NCBI GenBank assembly: GCA_021432605.1
Contig: MU271147.1
Span: 992,001-1,056,000, forward strand
Source of the DNA: Coniochaeta sp. PMI_546
Taxonomy: Eukaryota > Ascomycota > Sordariomycetes > Coniochaetales > Coniochaetaceae
Reading direction: 5' to 3'
DNA: 64,000 bases
Shown here: positions 23,988 to 35,526 of the stretch, in pieces
How the letters are laid out: every line of letters starts with the position of its first letter
Numbering within the stretch: position 1 is the stretch's first letter
Program-made: the position numbers and the translations under genes
The notes under the pieces: generated by a model
What the model saw: the letters and a program-made list of their open reading frames with translations, nothing else
Told to the model about the DNA's origin: nothing
The model's database searches: none

Positions 23988-25828
23988 ATGGCATCGATGA
24001 CGCGTCGACATCTTGTCTACGTAGCTTGGGCGATTGCAGCATGCACAGTAGTGTTTCTGGGATTGGGCCGCGAAACCTTCTCCCTTTCCGTCCTGCAGTC
24101 ACCGCCATCGGTCGGTACGTTCATCCCTAAAACAACTTCACAGCGCATACGTCCTTTCCATTATTAGCCGAGACTGAGACATCTGCAGACACGTTCGTTT
24201 GGCGGCAGGTCGAACAACATTACCCACTGACATCATTTCGGCCGTTGCCTACAGAATGGCCAAAGGCTCTGCCGGCAGTGCAAGCGAAGTTTCCGACAGA
24301 ATCATCAGAAGCAAGAGATACCCGGCTACGCCGCCGCGAAGCAGTAAAGGATACTTTTCTCAGGAGCTGGACAACATATAAAACCCATGCCTGGTTGCAT
24401 GATGAGGTTGGCCCCGTCAGCGGGCAGGCGAAGGACCCATTCGGTGGCTGGGGAGCAACATTGATCGACTCTCTCGACACATTATGGATAATGGGCCTCA
24501 AAGTCGACTTCTACTCTGCCGTGGACGCGGTTCATCAAAACATTTCCTTCGAGACAACGACCGCAATCGAGATCAGCACGTTTGAAACGTCCATCCGCTT
24601 TCTGGGTGGTCTGCTTTCGTCCTATGACCTGAGCGGTGATAAACGTCTACTTTCCAAGGCACGCGATGTCGGCGACATGCTTTACAAAGCTTTCGACACC
24701 CCAGAGAGAATGCCGATTCCAAAGTGGGATTTCAATGCGGCATTGGAAGGGACTGTCCAGTCGTCACCTGGCGCCCTGCTTCTCGCCGAGCTGGGGTCAT
24801 ACAGCTTGGATTTTACCCGTCTAAGCTTACTCACAAAGGACCCCAAGTACTATGAAATCGTGGCACGCATCACGGACCTACTCTACGAGACACAGATGAA
24901 TACCAAAGTGCCAGGATTGTGGCCAACGAAAGTTGGACTGACCGCGCAGACTCTCGACGCAGGCAGTGATTACACTTTTGGCGCCGAGGCTGATAGCGCC
25001 TTTGAGTACATGGCCAAGATGGTTGCCCTTGTGGGAGGCCAAGTGCCACAATACGAAGAGATGTATTCACGCAGCATAGATGCTGCAGCACGGCATCTCT
25101 TCTACAGGCCGTTGATGCCGGAGAATGAAGATATTCTGGTGTCGGGTACGGTGCGGAGCTTCCCAGGTTCGGGGCCGCAAGCTGATACGACAGCTCAGCA
25201 CCTGTCTTGCTTTGCCGGTGGTATGCTCGCTCTTGGTGGCCGCCTAACAAACAACGAATCACATGTTGAGCTAGGCAGGAAGCTCACCGACGGGTGTATC
25301 TGGCTTTACCGGTCCCTGCCAATCGGCCTACTGCCAGAGGCTTGCGCCATCACCGCCTGTCCCGACCCTGCTTCGTCGTGCGACTGGAACAGGGACATCA
25401 ACATCTGGCACGACGCCGTCAGATATAGATACGGGTCCAACAGACCGATAGAGGACATAATCGCCGACAACCGACTTCCCCCAGGCTGGGTAAATATATA
25501 CGCTCCATACTACATCCTCCGACCAGAAGCGATTGAGAGTATATTTGTGCTTTACCGCGTCACGGGCGACCAGTCACTAATGGATCGGGCATGGGAGATG
25601 TGGACGGCCATCACGAATGCTACCGCCACTGAGCTGGCCAACAGCGCAATCGATGATGTGAACCCGCCGGCAGGACAGCCGTTGAGGTTGAGTGACTCGA
25701 TGGAGAGTTTTTGGATGAGTGAGACGCTGAAGTACTTTTACCTCGTCTTCTCGGAGCCGGACTTGGTCAACTTGGACGAGTGGGTACTTAACACGGAGGC
25801 TCATCCATTTAGACGGCAAGTTCGTTGA
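23988..25828 (+). CDS. class I alpha-1,2-mannosidase, GH47, type II membrane protein
   Basis: Exons 23988-24114 and 24189-25828 (74-nt intron; donor GTACGT, acceptor CTGCAG) give 588 residues. The first exon supplies the membrane anchor: a short basic start followed by a hydrophobic span at about residues 9-28. The remainder is a GH47 alpha/alpha barrel: GGWGATLIDSLDTLWIMGL, FETSIRFLGGLLSSYDLSG, AQHLSCFAGGMLALGGRL, YILRPEAIESIFVLYRVTG and MESFWMSETLKYFYLVFSE. The acidic residues in FET, RPEAIES and SET-type motifs match the family's calcium-dependent active site. Class I enzymes trim alpha-1,2-mannose from N-glycans in the ER or Golgi; with this anchor a secretory-pathway location is expected. 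It appears intact. Confidence 0.93.
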
Positions 25829-26329
25829 CCATGTCTGTAATTATCTTGCACGTTAGCATGAGAAAATAGACGGAATATCTTGATCAGAATCTCTCAGCAA
25901 AATGGACGCAGCCGCGAACAAGGGTGACATGCTAAATGCTAAGCGGAGACTTGGGATGTTACCGTTACGACTTCCATGACCCAGGGAGTATGCGTGCGAC
26001 TGGGAGAATCAGAAGGATTCTGCTCTTCCATTGACATTCAGTATGGCCACCCATCTTCAAAGAGAAGTGCCACTGAACGCTTGCTGCTTTTACGTCTCGA
26101 ATCTTGTTCTCCCAGAGTCGCGTTTACCCCCACCACTTCACGAAGCGCCGAACGAACATGGCGCTTAGCCAACGAATTGAAACGACAAGGGGAATGGCCG
26201 CATCACGTCCGTCTAGTATTTTGACCTGGGACAACTCTAGAATAAATCTTTCATTCAAGTTGTCAAGTTCACCCTGAAAGTATTCTTCTGAGAAAGCAAA
26301 CGGTATATATCCGCTTTTTGTTCATCAGC
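25829..26329. other. 500-bp intergenic between GH47 and HET genes
   Basis: Both neighbours are on the plus strand, so this should hold the terminator of the mannosidase gene and the promoter of the HET gene. No gene was seen. Confidence 0.4.
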
Positions 26330-28647
26330 ATGATTTGCGAGATATGTAAAGCCATCTTCGCGACAGACAATGGCACCGCCAACAGTTTTGCAGATGGCCG
26401 TACAAAGCCACATCACCGAACTTGCCAAAGCCTCAACCACTCCGTGGAGACCAGATGCTACATATGCTGTAGACTCTGGGCAACATTGAAGCCAGATGAG
26501 CGAGATTTGGTCTCGGCCTCCACTGAGTACAAGTCGTCGCCGCAGACCAAGCGCGATGTGACCGATACCTGTGCAGGGAACTTGCCGGCCGACTCCGTGG
26601 AGAACTTCGTCACGGCATCATCCTTGGAGGATGGCAAGTCTTACGGTCGCCCTAGATGCTATGTATTGCAAGTCTGCTTCAATTCTAGTGCGGTGTTTCC
26701 TCCCGAACGGGCTCGGGGCCGCGTGTACTGGCGCGCAACGTTTGTGCTGCAACCCTTTGGCGGTATGTCCGACCCTCTGAGGCTCCTTTCGACTGTTTCA
26801 GACCTACATGGCAACTTGGCTATGATTTACTTGGACTGGCGGCTTTGTACCACATCTACACACCCACGATGACTGAATTACAAAACTTCTCCATCCTTGC
26901 GATGCTTGAAACCGCTCATCGTCTTGCTGTCTCGTTGCTGGTATCGCCACAATAAGATCCATCTAACAACACTGCAGATCTCGACAAAACAGTCACCAAA
27001 ACAGAACTGGCTCAGAGTACAGACTCTGCAGATACATTGGCTCTTGCCGGTAACTGGATTGCAGACTGCGTGGCGAATCACCACGAATGCAACAAGAGCC
27101 GTAGACCGGAGAACTGGTACCCGACCCGCCTCCTCGACTGTGGTACCTCCAGAACTTCAGAGACATGTCACCTCATCCAGACTGAGTGCAGTGTTGTCTC
27201 CGGGCCATATATGACGCTCAGCCATCGCTGGGGCCGTGCTGATTGCCTGAAGCTAACGACCGACAACCACGCCCAGCTGCTCGACGGAGTTAGCTTGTCC
27301 ACATTACCGCAGTTGTATCAAGACGCGATTTACGTCACCCGATGCCTTGGCATCAGGTACCTGTGGATCGACTCTCTTTGCATCGTTCAACAGGGAGACG
27401 ACTCGGCTGACTGCCAACATGAGATCATGCTCATGGACAAGGTCTATGCCTACTCTTTCTGCAACATCTCGGCAGCCGACGCACCTAACGAGCTTCACTC
27501 CATGTTCTGCACACGGGATCCGAAGACTCTGTATCCACAAACTGTGAGACTGGCGGCGGATGGACACGTCAGCCCATACCTTCTTTGCGATTCGATCTTT
27601 TGGAAAATCGAAGTCTCAGATGCTCTGCTCAACAAAAGGGCATGGGTTCTCCAGGAGCGGTTATTGGCACCTCGCGTTCTACACTTTGGTCGCAGTCAGC
27701 TGGTCTGGGAGTGCCGTGATCGAGACGCCTCCGAGATCTACCCGGACGGCCTCCCGATCGCACTCCTCGGCTCGACTCACTCCCGCTTCAAGGACCTCAA
27801 TCCTTGTCTTCATTCTCCCGCAAACAACAACTCCGACAGCATGATTGCTGTCTACCAAATCTGGACACGCATTGTTCGGGCCTACACCGCATGCGATCTC
27901 ACTTTCCCTGGCGACAAGCTGGTCGCGCTTTCCGCCGTTGCGAAAGTGATAGCAGACCGTCTGCAAGACGAATATGTCGCTGGTATGTGGCGTCGTTTTC
28001 TGGAGCGCGAGTTGCTCTGGTCAGTGAGCGGGAATTCAACAGGTTGCTCGAGTCCATCGCGCCCCAAGATTTATCGTGCTCCAAGCTGGTCCTGGGCAGC
28101 GGTGGATGGGCCAGTCAATCCAGGGCTGCCAGACGTCGAAGCATCGGACTTGCTCATAAAGGTGGAGGATTTACATCTCGACCACCCTACAGACCATCAA
28201 TTCGGTTCAATCCAAGGTGGCTGGCTGCGGCTGCGGGGAGTACTGAAGCAGCTCGCGCTTCTTCCTCACGTTTCCGCCACCGCAATACACCATGGGGATT
28301 GGGACATGATCATCAACGGGTTGCATGTCAGTATCCCCACCGAGTCCATGATGGGGGAGCTCCAGCCGCATGTCATGCTCGACCAGCCGCATGATAACTT
28401 TACCGAACAGAATGCGGACGGTACTTTGTTTTGCATGCCGGCGAGGGTGCGGAAAGGTAAAGACGGGAGCATCTATATCTTGATCCTCGAACTACACGAT
28501 CGAGAACGAGGCGTGTTGCGCCGCATCGGAATAGCCCGTGGGTGGGGTGAAGTGGTGAAGCAGAGGGTACTGGCCTACAGCACGGAGCAGGGTCGATTCC
28601 CTTGCGAAGAGTATAGGTGCGGGGAGCACTCCATTCTCATTGTCTAG
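26330..28647 (+). CDS. HET-domain protein (heterokaryon incompatibility)
   Basis: Best model: exons 26330-26762 and 26978-28647, 700 residues, one 215-nt intron (donor GTATGT, acceptor CTGCAG) joining PFG to DLDKTV in phase. The N-terminus has CxxC-type pairs (MICEICKAIF, CYICCRLW), as many HET proteins do. The HET domain spans about residues 220-370: PYMTLSHRWGRADCLKL, GIRYLWIDSLCIVQQ, YAYSFCNISAADA, NKRAWVLQERLLAPR. The C-terminus contains the usual PSWSWAAVDG motif. HET domains trigger cell death after non-self recognition; which partner this one senses cannot be told. The intron is long for this window, and an extra exon inside it (26802 onward) is possible. Confidence 0.88.
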
Positions 28648-28800
28648 TCGGGCCTGTTATAAATGGCGGGCGATATCGCGTATATTGTTCTGACCATGTC
28701 AACAGCCAGATAGCTTACGCAAAGAGCTGACACAATAGACACCGTAACACTTGTCCACTATATTTCATCCATCAGTTTTTTTTACGTCTCGTTTACGAAA

Positions 28801-29968
28801 ATGCTGTTCTTATTGGCACTCACGACTTCGGTCGCTAAGCTTTGCCAGTCAACTCCATTTGACCTCTTCAAGTCCTCCGACTTGCATCCCAGAGCATCAT
28901 GCTCGGGCAACACCGCTACAACCCGTCACTGCGGTTTCCACGCACTGGAAGTTCAGCATCGACAACCATACACTGACAGTCATTGCCACGGACCTGGTGC
29001 AGATCGAGCCTTATAACACCACTATTGTCAACATCGGCATGGCTAAGTAAGAAGTTAGACTTGTCGTCATACGCTGTGATGTGCTAAGAAAAAGTTAGGT
29101 CAGCGATATGACATTATTGTAACGGCCGATTAAGCCTCTATTGCCGAAAACTTCTAAATGAGGGCCACTCCCCAGGTTGACTGCAGCGACAACGACAGCG
29201 TTGACAACATCAGGGGAATCGTTTATTACAATTTCAGTGCGTCAATCCCCAACACCACGGGATATGACTACGTCGACGGCTGCGAAGACGAGGATGTCAG
29301 CAACCTTGTGCCGTACGTTTCCAAGACCGTGGACTCCCCAACCTAGAATGAAGATGAAGCAGTAACGGTTGTCAACGGCGTACCACGAACATCGTATCCA
29401 GATGCAAGTTCCACCCAACCCTTCTTTGTCCCAGACAGATATCGCTAACGCGGACCCTGCAGGGTTCTTAACTCTACGACGATGGTCGCAAATTGGTCCG
29501 ACCCCACACTCCTCCAAGTCCAGAACAACGACACTTCTTTCTCAACCTCAGAAGCTGTAATAAGCCTCCCAGACGCAGACGAGTGGGCGTAAGTGGTCAT
29601 CGAGACGACCGTACCGGTACCCCACCCGATCCACCTCTACGGCTTCGACTTCTACGTCCTCGCGCAGGACACCGGGCCCTACTCGTCTGACACGACGCTG
29701 AATCTGGCGAACCCGCCGCGTCGTGACTTTGCCTTGCTCCCGTCACAGGGGTACCTGGTGCTCGCTTTCCAGACGGACAACCCCGGAGCGTGGTTGAATG
29801 CACTGTCATATCGGGTTCCATCTCTCGGAAGGTTTAGCGCTGCAGTTCCTTGTTCGAGAGAGCGAGATTGGCGCGCTGATCGACCCTCACAGTCTGCAAA
29901 GCACTTGTGACAATTGGGATTCTTACGTGGCTTCGAATAATGTTGTGCTCGACGATTCTGTGGTTTGA
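28801..29968 (+). pseudogene. broken laccase (multicopper oxidase) gene
   Basis: Starts with an ATG, a signal peptide and a mature start (RASCSGNTATTR) typical of ascomycete laccases. It then jumps near 28935, with loss of frame, into the middle of the second domain (FSIDNHTLTVIATDL), so roughly the first two-fifths, including two copper motifs, are gone. Further parts follow in order: QRYDIIVTAD, a segment with NFSASIPNTTGYDY, HLYGFDFYVLAQ and the C-terminal copper region CHIGFHLSEGLALQF in a shifted frame, then a normal C-terminal tail. Stops replace a Gln (29131-29133) and a Trp (29155-29157), an extra base lies in the WLNHCH motif, and old intron borders remain (29047-29098). The gene cannot make an active enzyme. 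Some damage resembles C-to-T changes at CA. Confidence 0.85.
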
Positions 29969-30718
29969 AAGTTCGTATGTGGGAAAACACGGCTTGGGGA
30001 AAACCAGAGATTTTCTACATGCAGGGGACACATCAGGAGTTTGCTCAATCGTTCTGCGAGCATCATTTCAGCCTCGGAAAGACTTGTGGCTTGCTTCTCC
30101 GCGGCGTACATGTTAGGCAGACAACGTCAAATTTAAGAGATGCCACAAACACTCCAGCTCAAGCTACGAATAGGTTTTGGTTATTTTCCTTCTTTGTGAG
30201 TGGGCCTCCTAACTGGTATGCCCGTGTTGGGCATGTTGTCTTACAGCTTTTCAACCTACTCGAGGTCTCGATGCCTCGCAGGCTCTCGTGGGATTCTAGC
30301 AACACCGAGACTACCGGGCAACAAAGCAGGTATCTTACAATGGACTTGTTTAGGTTGTTAGGCGCTGAACCAGAGAACCGGAGAAGCAGATACGGTAGCT
30401 AGGTAGCATAAGATCTCAATGCCTGCGACTATGTTGAGAGTCATGAGTCCTGGAATGAGGGATGCGGCAGAAGGCTGGAGGCTTTCCAGGGGGAGAAGTA
30501 GGATGACGCGAGATGGGAGTGGTTGGAGGCGAGCTTATAGGAGAGTTGTAACCGAAAGTGCGACACAGTGACAAAGGGCCCGATGCCCTGAACGGTCTTC
30601 GCAAGGGCTTTGCGCGTTGAAAAACTGCGAGAGAGCCGCACCAACCCAGAGGACTGGTCGGTTTTGGGGAAGGGGGAGCCGGTTTTCTTCCTCTACTATA
30701 GTGACAGCACAAGGCCGA
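29969..30718. other. intergenic, no gene seen
   Basis: A 750-bp stretch after the laccase relic and downstream of the minus-strand secreted protein gene. Short frames only. Confidence 0.4.
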
Positions 30719-31329
30719 CTATATGCTGGCTGAGGAGGTTACGTTGGCCATCATTGCCAACTCCATGAGATCGCAGTCCGACTCGACACCTTCCGCCGTG
30801 TCATTGTCGAGGCAGCCGTGCAACATAATGAGCCCTGTCGCATTTGCATTGAAAATCCTTCTTTGTGGGGGATGGACTTGTTAGCACTGCAAGGCACGAC
30901 GTTACTATCAGGATGGAGGTATACTCACCCCGGATACCCCGAACATGTCCATGTTTCCTTCATGGTTAGGCTTATGTCGTTTAAGTCGAAGTGAAACTCG
31001 GTCCCTGCAGATTTACATTTGGACCACGGTCCATCTGCCAGCTTCGCCAGGTCGACGTCCTGCACCATACATTCTACCGTCGTGTTTGTCGCCGAGTAAT
31101 AGGATGTGAAACCAAACGTGCCCGTGGAGCCGCCATCTGTCCAGTTGTAAACCTTCAGGACGAAGTTGTCAATCCTCCAATATGAAGGAGATTGGGAGCT
31201 TTCGGTGCAGTTGTCGGGCGTATTTTGCTGCACCAAGTGGCCGCCCAGAGCGCGTTCGATGCCAACTGTACCCCGATAAGCCAAGCTTACTCCGCAGAGC
31301 AGGGCTACGAGTGAAGTGGCTGTCCCCAT
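30719..31329 (-). CDS. small secreted protein, N-glycosylated, Cys-containing
   Basis: Exons 31329-30929 and 30860-30719 with a 68-nt intron (GTGAGT..AAAG, branch TGCTAAC) give 180 residues. The start MGTATSLVALLCGVSLAYR is a clear signal peptide; another ATG at 31356 would add nine residues. The mature protein has six cysteines, several N-glycosylation sequons (NCT, NWT, NTT, NAT, NDT, NVT) and alternating beta-type segments beginning YWRIDNFVLKVYNW. This resembles the small secreted beta-barrel proteins common in fungi (Alt a 1-like fold is a guess). It is transcribed away from the tyrosinase across a 593-bp shared promoter. Function unknown; effector-like or cell-wall-associated roles are possible. 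Confidence 0.75.
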
Positions 31330-31922
31330 CTTGTCCGCGAACTCTGAACCGAGCATCAAGCCGAAGGCTTTCACCGCGTTTGGGGTGTATTACGATTGCT
31401 TCATATACCGATGGGCTTCATATCATGATGAACACCTGACTCGCCCCGCAATGACCTGCACGCTCTCATCACGACAGGGTAGTGCCGAGCCTCGCGGCTA
31501 AACGAGAAATTGTTGGACTATACGCGAAACGCGCCAGTGGGCTACAACACGCAAATGTGCCAATCCTGGGACAAAGGTAATCTAGGTAGGCCTCACCCAG
31601 AAGGAACTTAACTGCCGAGACCGCTCACAGAACCCGTGACGAAACCGAAAATATATCCTCTATAATTGCAATTAGACAATTAAAAAGTAAAGGATGGATC
31701 ACCAGCCCACTCATCGCTTCAAGCTTAGTGTGACCGCATTGGTCCGAGTGGGCGTGGCCGAAGGAAGGGGCACAATTGCCACTCACTTGATCCTGGCAGG
31801 ACAGTGCGTGGTCTACAAAAAGTCTCAGAGATCCGAAATGTTCCATTTGTGTCGTTGACGGTGAATGACCCTAGTATAGCGCCTTACCCTACCCGGACAG
31901 GTGTACAGCATCCACGACACAA
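31330..31922. promoter_or_regulatory. shared divergent promoter, secreted protein and tyrosinase
   Basis: This 593-bp spacer separates two start codons that face away from each other. No third gene is visible. Divergent spacing this short in fungi often means co-regulation, but that is inference. Confidence 0.5.
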
Positions 31923-33390
31923 ATGCGACTGCCCAACATGCGGTGTATCTTGGGCGCCTTCGTTCTGCTATCCTCGCTTTTCACGGGCGTCGTGGCGCAG
32001 GATGGTTGGAGGACCAAGGTAAAAGTGTGAGTGTGTCGGACTTGCGATTTCAGCGGCGCTGACCCATTGATATCACGACTAGGCAACGCAACGGGTTCTA
32101 TCCCTTGGATGTCGTCGACAAGCTAGAGGAAGCGACCATGACCAAGGTCGAGGACTACATGACCAAGAAGATTGCTGCCGGCAAGAACAACGGCTGCACG
32201 CTGGAGAACGCAGGTGTACGGAGGGAATGGTAAATTTTGAAACCTCCCCTCATGATCCTACCGTCCTACTTCTTCGACTCTGATTTTGCTAAATGCGGAT
32301 AGGGGCGACATGACTATCGAGCAGCGGACTGATTTCATCAACGCTACGCTTTGCTTGATGAATGCACCGCCCAAAGCACCCAAGGATCAATTTCCGGGAG
32401 TTCGGAGCCGTTATCACGACTTCATGGCATACCACATGACGAATGCCGCAAGTCTGCATGATACGATTGGCTTGTTCCCTGCTCACAAGTACTTCCTCCT
32501 TGCGTACGAGACGGCACTTCGTAACGAGTGTGGTTACAAAGGATACCACCCAGTGCGCTTCACCCCCTTGGACAGCCCTCGCTCGTCGTAGAAGTTTTGC
32601 TAACTATACCATGTAAAAGTATATGAATTACGATCGTTATACTAAGGACGCGAAGAATTCAGCCCTGTTCAATGGTAATGCGACGAGCATGGGAGGTAAC
32701 GGCGATCCGGATCCAAAGTATACTGGTCTTCGCATGGGGAGTTTTACGGTTAAGTCTGCCGGCGGAGGTGGATGCGTCACCCAAGGGCCCTTTAAAGAGT
32801 TTGTGCTCCATAATCAAGCCGGTTGAGGAATTCTACCCATCCAGGTGACTAACTTCCTCATTAGCTACATGGCCACCGTCGGCCCCGGCTCCCCAGTCAT
32901 GAACAACGTGCCCAAGAATCCCATGGCAAACGGCGGCGGGTACAACCCGCGCTGCATGCGCCGCGACGTCAACTCCGAGGTGGCGCTCGGTGCCACTGCG
33001 GAAAAGGCCTACAACCTCATCACGTTGTCCAACGACATCAACACCTTCTACAACACTTTACTGACGCCACCTGTGAATCGCAGCGATACTCACAATTGGG
33101 GCATCCATAACTCGGGTCATTACATCTCGGGCGGCGACCCCGGAGGCGACCCGATGGTCTCGCCCGGCGACCCCATCTTCTACTTCCACCACGCCATGTT
33201 GGATCGACTTTGGTGGATTTGGCAAATGCAGGCTCCCGACACTCGTGTCAACGCCCAGGTGACCCTTGGCGGGACCAACACAGCCAGGCAAATCGATCTC
33301 AAGTGGCTCATTGGCGACGTGATCCCGGTCCTTGAAGCGCACGATGGGCTTGGAGGGCATGGAGGGGCGTTTTGCCACGTGTACGTTTAG
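31923..33390 (+). CDS. secreted tyrosinase (type-3 copper phenol oxidase)
   Basis: Exons 31923-32026, 32083-32229, 32303-32552, 32620-32798, 32865-33390 give 401 residues; introns are 56, 73, 67 and 66 nt, all in phase. Signal peptide at about residues 1-25 (ILGAFVLLSSLFTGVVAQ). Copper A ligands are His128, His136 and His145 (AYHMTNAASLHDTIG, FPAHKYFLLAYE). Copper B ligands are His308, His312 and His335/336 (GIHNSGHYISGGDPGGD, YFHHAMLDRLWW). The domain occupies nearly the whole protein, and the C-terminal cap of plant-type enzymes is absent, as in short secreted fungal members. It would oxidise mono- or diphenols. It looks complete and faces a secreted-protein gene and a laccase relic. Confidence 0.92.
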
Positions 33391-34058
33391 AGTTTTTGAG
33401 AATAGGTTGAGTGCTCGCTCTACTTGCCGAATTAACTTCCCTCGTTCCGTTGCCCCGAGTTGTCTGCTTGCCATATGTACAGCAAGCGCTCAAAGTCTTT
33501 GGCTGTGTCCAGCACCGTGTCCCCGCCGAACCGGTAACCGGAGCAGTAGCCATCGTCCAGCATGCTTTCCTGGATGACGTCCCTGCGGGCCCGATAGGCT
33601 AGTAGTACAACTAAGATGGAGAAGTCGTCGAAGAGAGAAACAAATGATGTTTTGACCTATGATTTTCCTAAAATAGACCGAAAAGATATGGAGGATAGTT
33701 GCAGAGTGGGGGGATTTCTAAGCTACATGGGCTACTGACATTTCTGACTGACATATATATAATCCTGCGTATATACGTTCATAACATATTATATATATGC
33801 GCCATTGACCCAGGAGTATCTCAGCAACTCGCCAACCTCCTATAGTTCTTGCTTTTCACGGCCTGCTTCTTAGTTCGACGTTCAGGTGTTTCTTCTCTCC
33901 GCGCTGGCCGCTCCGACTCGTTCCTACTCCTATCAGAACAAATGCTGGAATATCCTAGAGATCACATAAGGAGCACCAAATCACATATCTTTTGCGAGTC
34001 AAGTCTGAAAACAAACGTAGCTTCGTATCACGAGTCAAGAAGTATACTACTGTCTTCA
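33391..34058. other. AT-containing 3' flank of tyrosinase
   Basis: Includes a TATATA-rich run near 33755-33800. No gene was recognised. Confidence 0.4.
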
Positions 34059-34959
34059 TTAGAGCCCTAAATTCATGACGCGGCAGGGCTGGCGATGGCA
34101 GAAAGCGTGTTTCCTTTGAAAGCCCAGATCCAAGGCACGTAACGCAAACCCCCTGCAATGTTCAAGCATATCAACGGCGGCATTGGTCCTTGGGTGGACA
34201 GCGCCGTAGATCTTGGCCATATTCGTAAGCAGAGCCTCGAACTGCCTGTGGTCCGAGTCGGAGGGTGGAAACGACGACATTGCCTGAGATGGCTAGCAGA
34301 ACCGGATCACTGCCCGCTATGAACAAGACGCGACGTGGTTATTTGTGTACAGTGGGTAATGCTGGGTTTGTGCTGTGCCAAGCGAAAACGTACCGTTGAC
34401 ATTGTGATGATTGGTACAGAAGAAGTTCCTGATGCTGCCGTCCTGGAAGGTGACCCGGACCCATGCACCCAGACTGCCAGTTTCGACTCGGCCTTTAGTG
34501 TCGATGCTGACGCTCAAGGTTGGGATCTGCTTGTAGGTGTTCCTGAAGGTCTGTATACCGACCGGAGGCTTTCCAAGGATGTCCCGCGCCTGTTCGTAGA
34601 GCGACTGGGCAGTCCGCATGTCGTCTTCATGGATTTAGACGCTGACGTCGCCGAGGAAGATACTATGACTGCAGAACCGAGGCCGAGCGTACGGATCAGC
34701 GTATGCTCTCCCCATGATTGTAGTAAGACCCAATGACCCCGAACTCAACTTATCGTGCGAGAACCTCCCGAGCCGCAACAACAACTTCGACGCCGCGGCC
34801 AACCGTCATAGATTCTGGCTCAAAAACGAAGAGCAGCGTCAACTCGTTGTTGTCCGTGTCATCGCCATCACTGTAACCGTTGGCCTCATCGTCAATGTGA
34901 TAACCCACGCGGAATGGGCAGATAAGTGACCATCGGTCATTTTTGACAATGTCTTCCAT
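34059..34959 (-). pseudogene. relic of a trypsin-fold-like fungal protein
   Basis: Read right to left, protein-like pieces occur in order but in different frames: an ATG piece at 34959-34750 (EDIVKNDRWSLICPF, then NNELTLLFVFEPESM), a piece at about 34640-34317 with an arrangement like a protease His site (SLGAWVRVTFQDG, FFCTNHHNV) and a final piece at 34280-34059 (SDSDHRQFEALLTNMAK). Large fungal proteins with a predicted inactive or HtrA-like protease region often show Thr-Asn-His-His at this point. Frames do not connect through any reasonable introns, so I read it as a decayed gene. Family assignment is tentative. Confidence 0.3.
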
Positions 34960-35466
34960 GTCGGCGCGCAGGGCAGACTTCGTCGTGCTTGCAGAAGTGG
35001 ATAGAATTGCTGAGAGGGGCTGCTTGATTGAGAAGCTTCTTGTAAGAACGACCCAAGATCTTCTTTGTTTCTCTTATAACAACGGCTCCCAAGGCGTCTT
35101 TGTAGGCTTCAAGCGCACGTTCCATGGCCTGCACACCCTGAAGGCGGACAATCCCTGACTTGAGCCATGGTGCAGTCTTGTACAACCGGATATTGTTTGG
35201 GCACGTGAGGGAAATAGGAAGGAGCGATGAGGTCACTGTCTGAAATGTGTCTTAGGCCGCGGCTAGCGAGCTCTCGCCCAGGCAACAAATGACCAAAGCT
35301 TGGGCCATCACACAACAATACTCTACAACAACGACAACAAAGTGAGCGAATGACCTTTGGTAATGGGGCAACACAGGAGCGCATTATTTAGCAAGTTGCC
35401 TGCTCCTCCAACGTCCGTCACCTCCACTCTCCAATATGTCTATCGAGTACAAGTCCACCATCCTTC

Positions 35467-35468
<2 letters not shown>

Positions 35469-35526
<58 letters not shown>
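35469..35526. repeat. 58-nt poly-C (poly-G) homopolymer
   Basis: Uninterrupted run of C on the plus strand with no other base, flanked by unique sequence. It could form G-quadruplex/i-motif structures, or it could be a sequencing or assembly artefact. Confidence 0.95.

Noticed and set aside
26802-26872. Extra exon within the HET gene intron
   Set aside because: Runs into a stop and has no good downstream donor; the single-intron model keeps the frame.
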